Shown: piece after piece, positions 6,033 through 6,101 of the stretch | Layout: each line of letters starts with the position of its first letter | Position numbering within the stretch: the first letter of the stretch is position 1 | From: Candidatus Falkowiibacteriota bacterium | GTDB taxonomy: Bacteria > Patescibacteriota > Patescibacteriia > Patescibacteriales > UBA12075 | Direction of reading: 5' to 3' | Assembly: GCA_003647675.1 (NCBI GenBank) | Contig: QMNH01000060.1 | Coordinates: 1-6,101, forward strand | DNA: 6,101 nucleotides | Program-made: the position numbers and the translations under genes | Notes under the pieces: generated by a model | Told to the model about the DNA's origin: nothing | The model's database searches: none | The model's input: only the letters and a program-made list of their open reading frames with translations

Positions 6033-6101
6033 CTATTTCGCGCACCTAAAGCCAATCGTGGAGGTGGCTGTAATCGGGCTATATGAAAGGTCTAAATCAT
6101 A
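6033..6101 (-). CDS. C-terminal end of a probable formylglycine-generating-enzyme-like (SUMF1) domain protein, 5' partial
   Basis: The minus strand enters the window in frame and reads YDLDLSYSPITATSTIGF, RCAK, then TAG at 6035-6033. The ending GFRCAK after a Ser/Thr-rich stretch is the usual C-terminus of FGE-sulfatase (SUMF1/EgtB/PvdO) domains, where GFRC(A/V)(R/K) is the last conserved strand. In CPR genomes such domains often close secreted proteins, and sulfatase activation is not implied. Only 22 residues are visible, so the assignment rests on one short motif; a different domain ending in a similar strand is possible. The transposase remnant begins immediately after the stop, with no spacer. 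Confidence 0.55.
   Translation of the reverse strand, partial: YDLDLSYSPITATSTIGFRCAK

Noticed and set aside
6022..6043. RNRAISEK in a third frame as the missing NRG opening of the transposase
   Set aside because: It resembles the YHxxNR(G/A) motif but lacks the YH part and would need a second frameshift overlapping the SUMF1-like stop; too weak to claim.

Overview
The window looks like a chromosomal stretch from a Candidate Phyla Radiation bacterium (Patescibacteria, probably Parcubacteria-like). The evidence is indirect: a very large secreted beta-rich protein full of Ser, Thr and Asp, a four-helix-bundle (S23/IVP-type) gene set among AT-rich 'CAAAATT' repeats, a REP-associated (RAYT-type) tyrosine transposase relative, no clear Shine-Dalgarno sequences at the starts, and one-sided packing of genes. 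UGA is not read as a sense codon: no in-frame TGA occurs in the 1224 codons of the main gene, so the UGA=Gly lineages (Gracilibacteria, Absconditabacteria) are unlikely.

Every recognisable gene lies on the minus strand. Read in transcription order (right to left) the layout is: (1) 6101-6033, the last 22 codons of a probable formylglycine-generating-enzyme-like (SUMF1) domain protein; (2) about 6032-5458, a decayed RAYT/Y1 transposase with its start lost and one apparent frameshift, whose reading frame contains a strong palindrome (5895-5966); (3) a 51-nt hairpin (5392-5442) in the short gap before the next start; (4) 5381-4866 and 4766-4254, two tandem paralogues encoding single-pass membrane proteins with a beta-sandwich-like outer domain and a conserved pair of cysteines; (5) 4134-3787, a four-helix-bundle protein; (6) 3672 to the left edge, an incomplete open frame of 1224 codons for a giant secreted or surface protein, ending in 84-residue FN3-like repeats. 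No stop interrupts this last frame, and it covers 60 percent of the window.

The three intergenic gaps at 3673-3786, 4135-4253 and 4767-4865 are very AT-rich and share related repeats. A 39-bp exact direct repeat joins the two right-hand gaps, a tandem repeat in inverted orientation fills the left-hand gap, and a common motif (TTAAAACA on the plus strand) lies immediately before the start codon of each of the three downstream genes. The membrane paralogues and the giant protein may form one cell-surface locus into which the four-helix-bundle gene was inserted as a repeat-flanked cassette; that is inference from order and repeats. No defence system, CRISPR array, tRNA or rRNA was seen.
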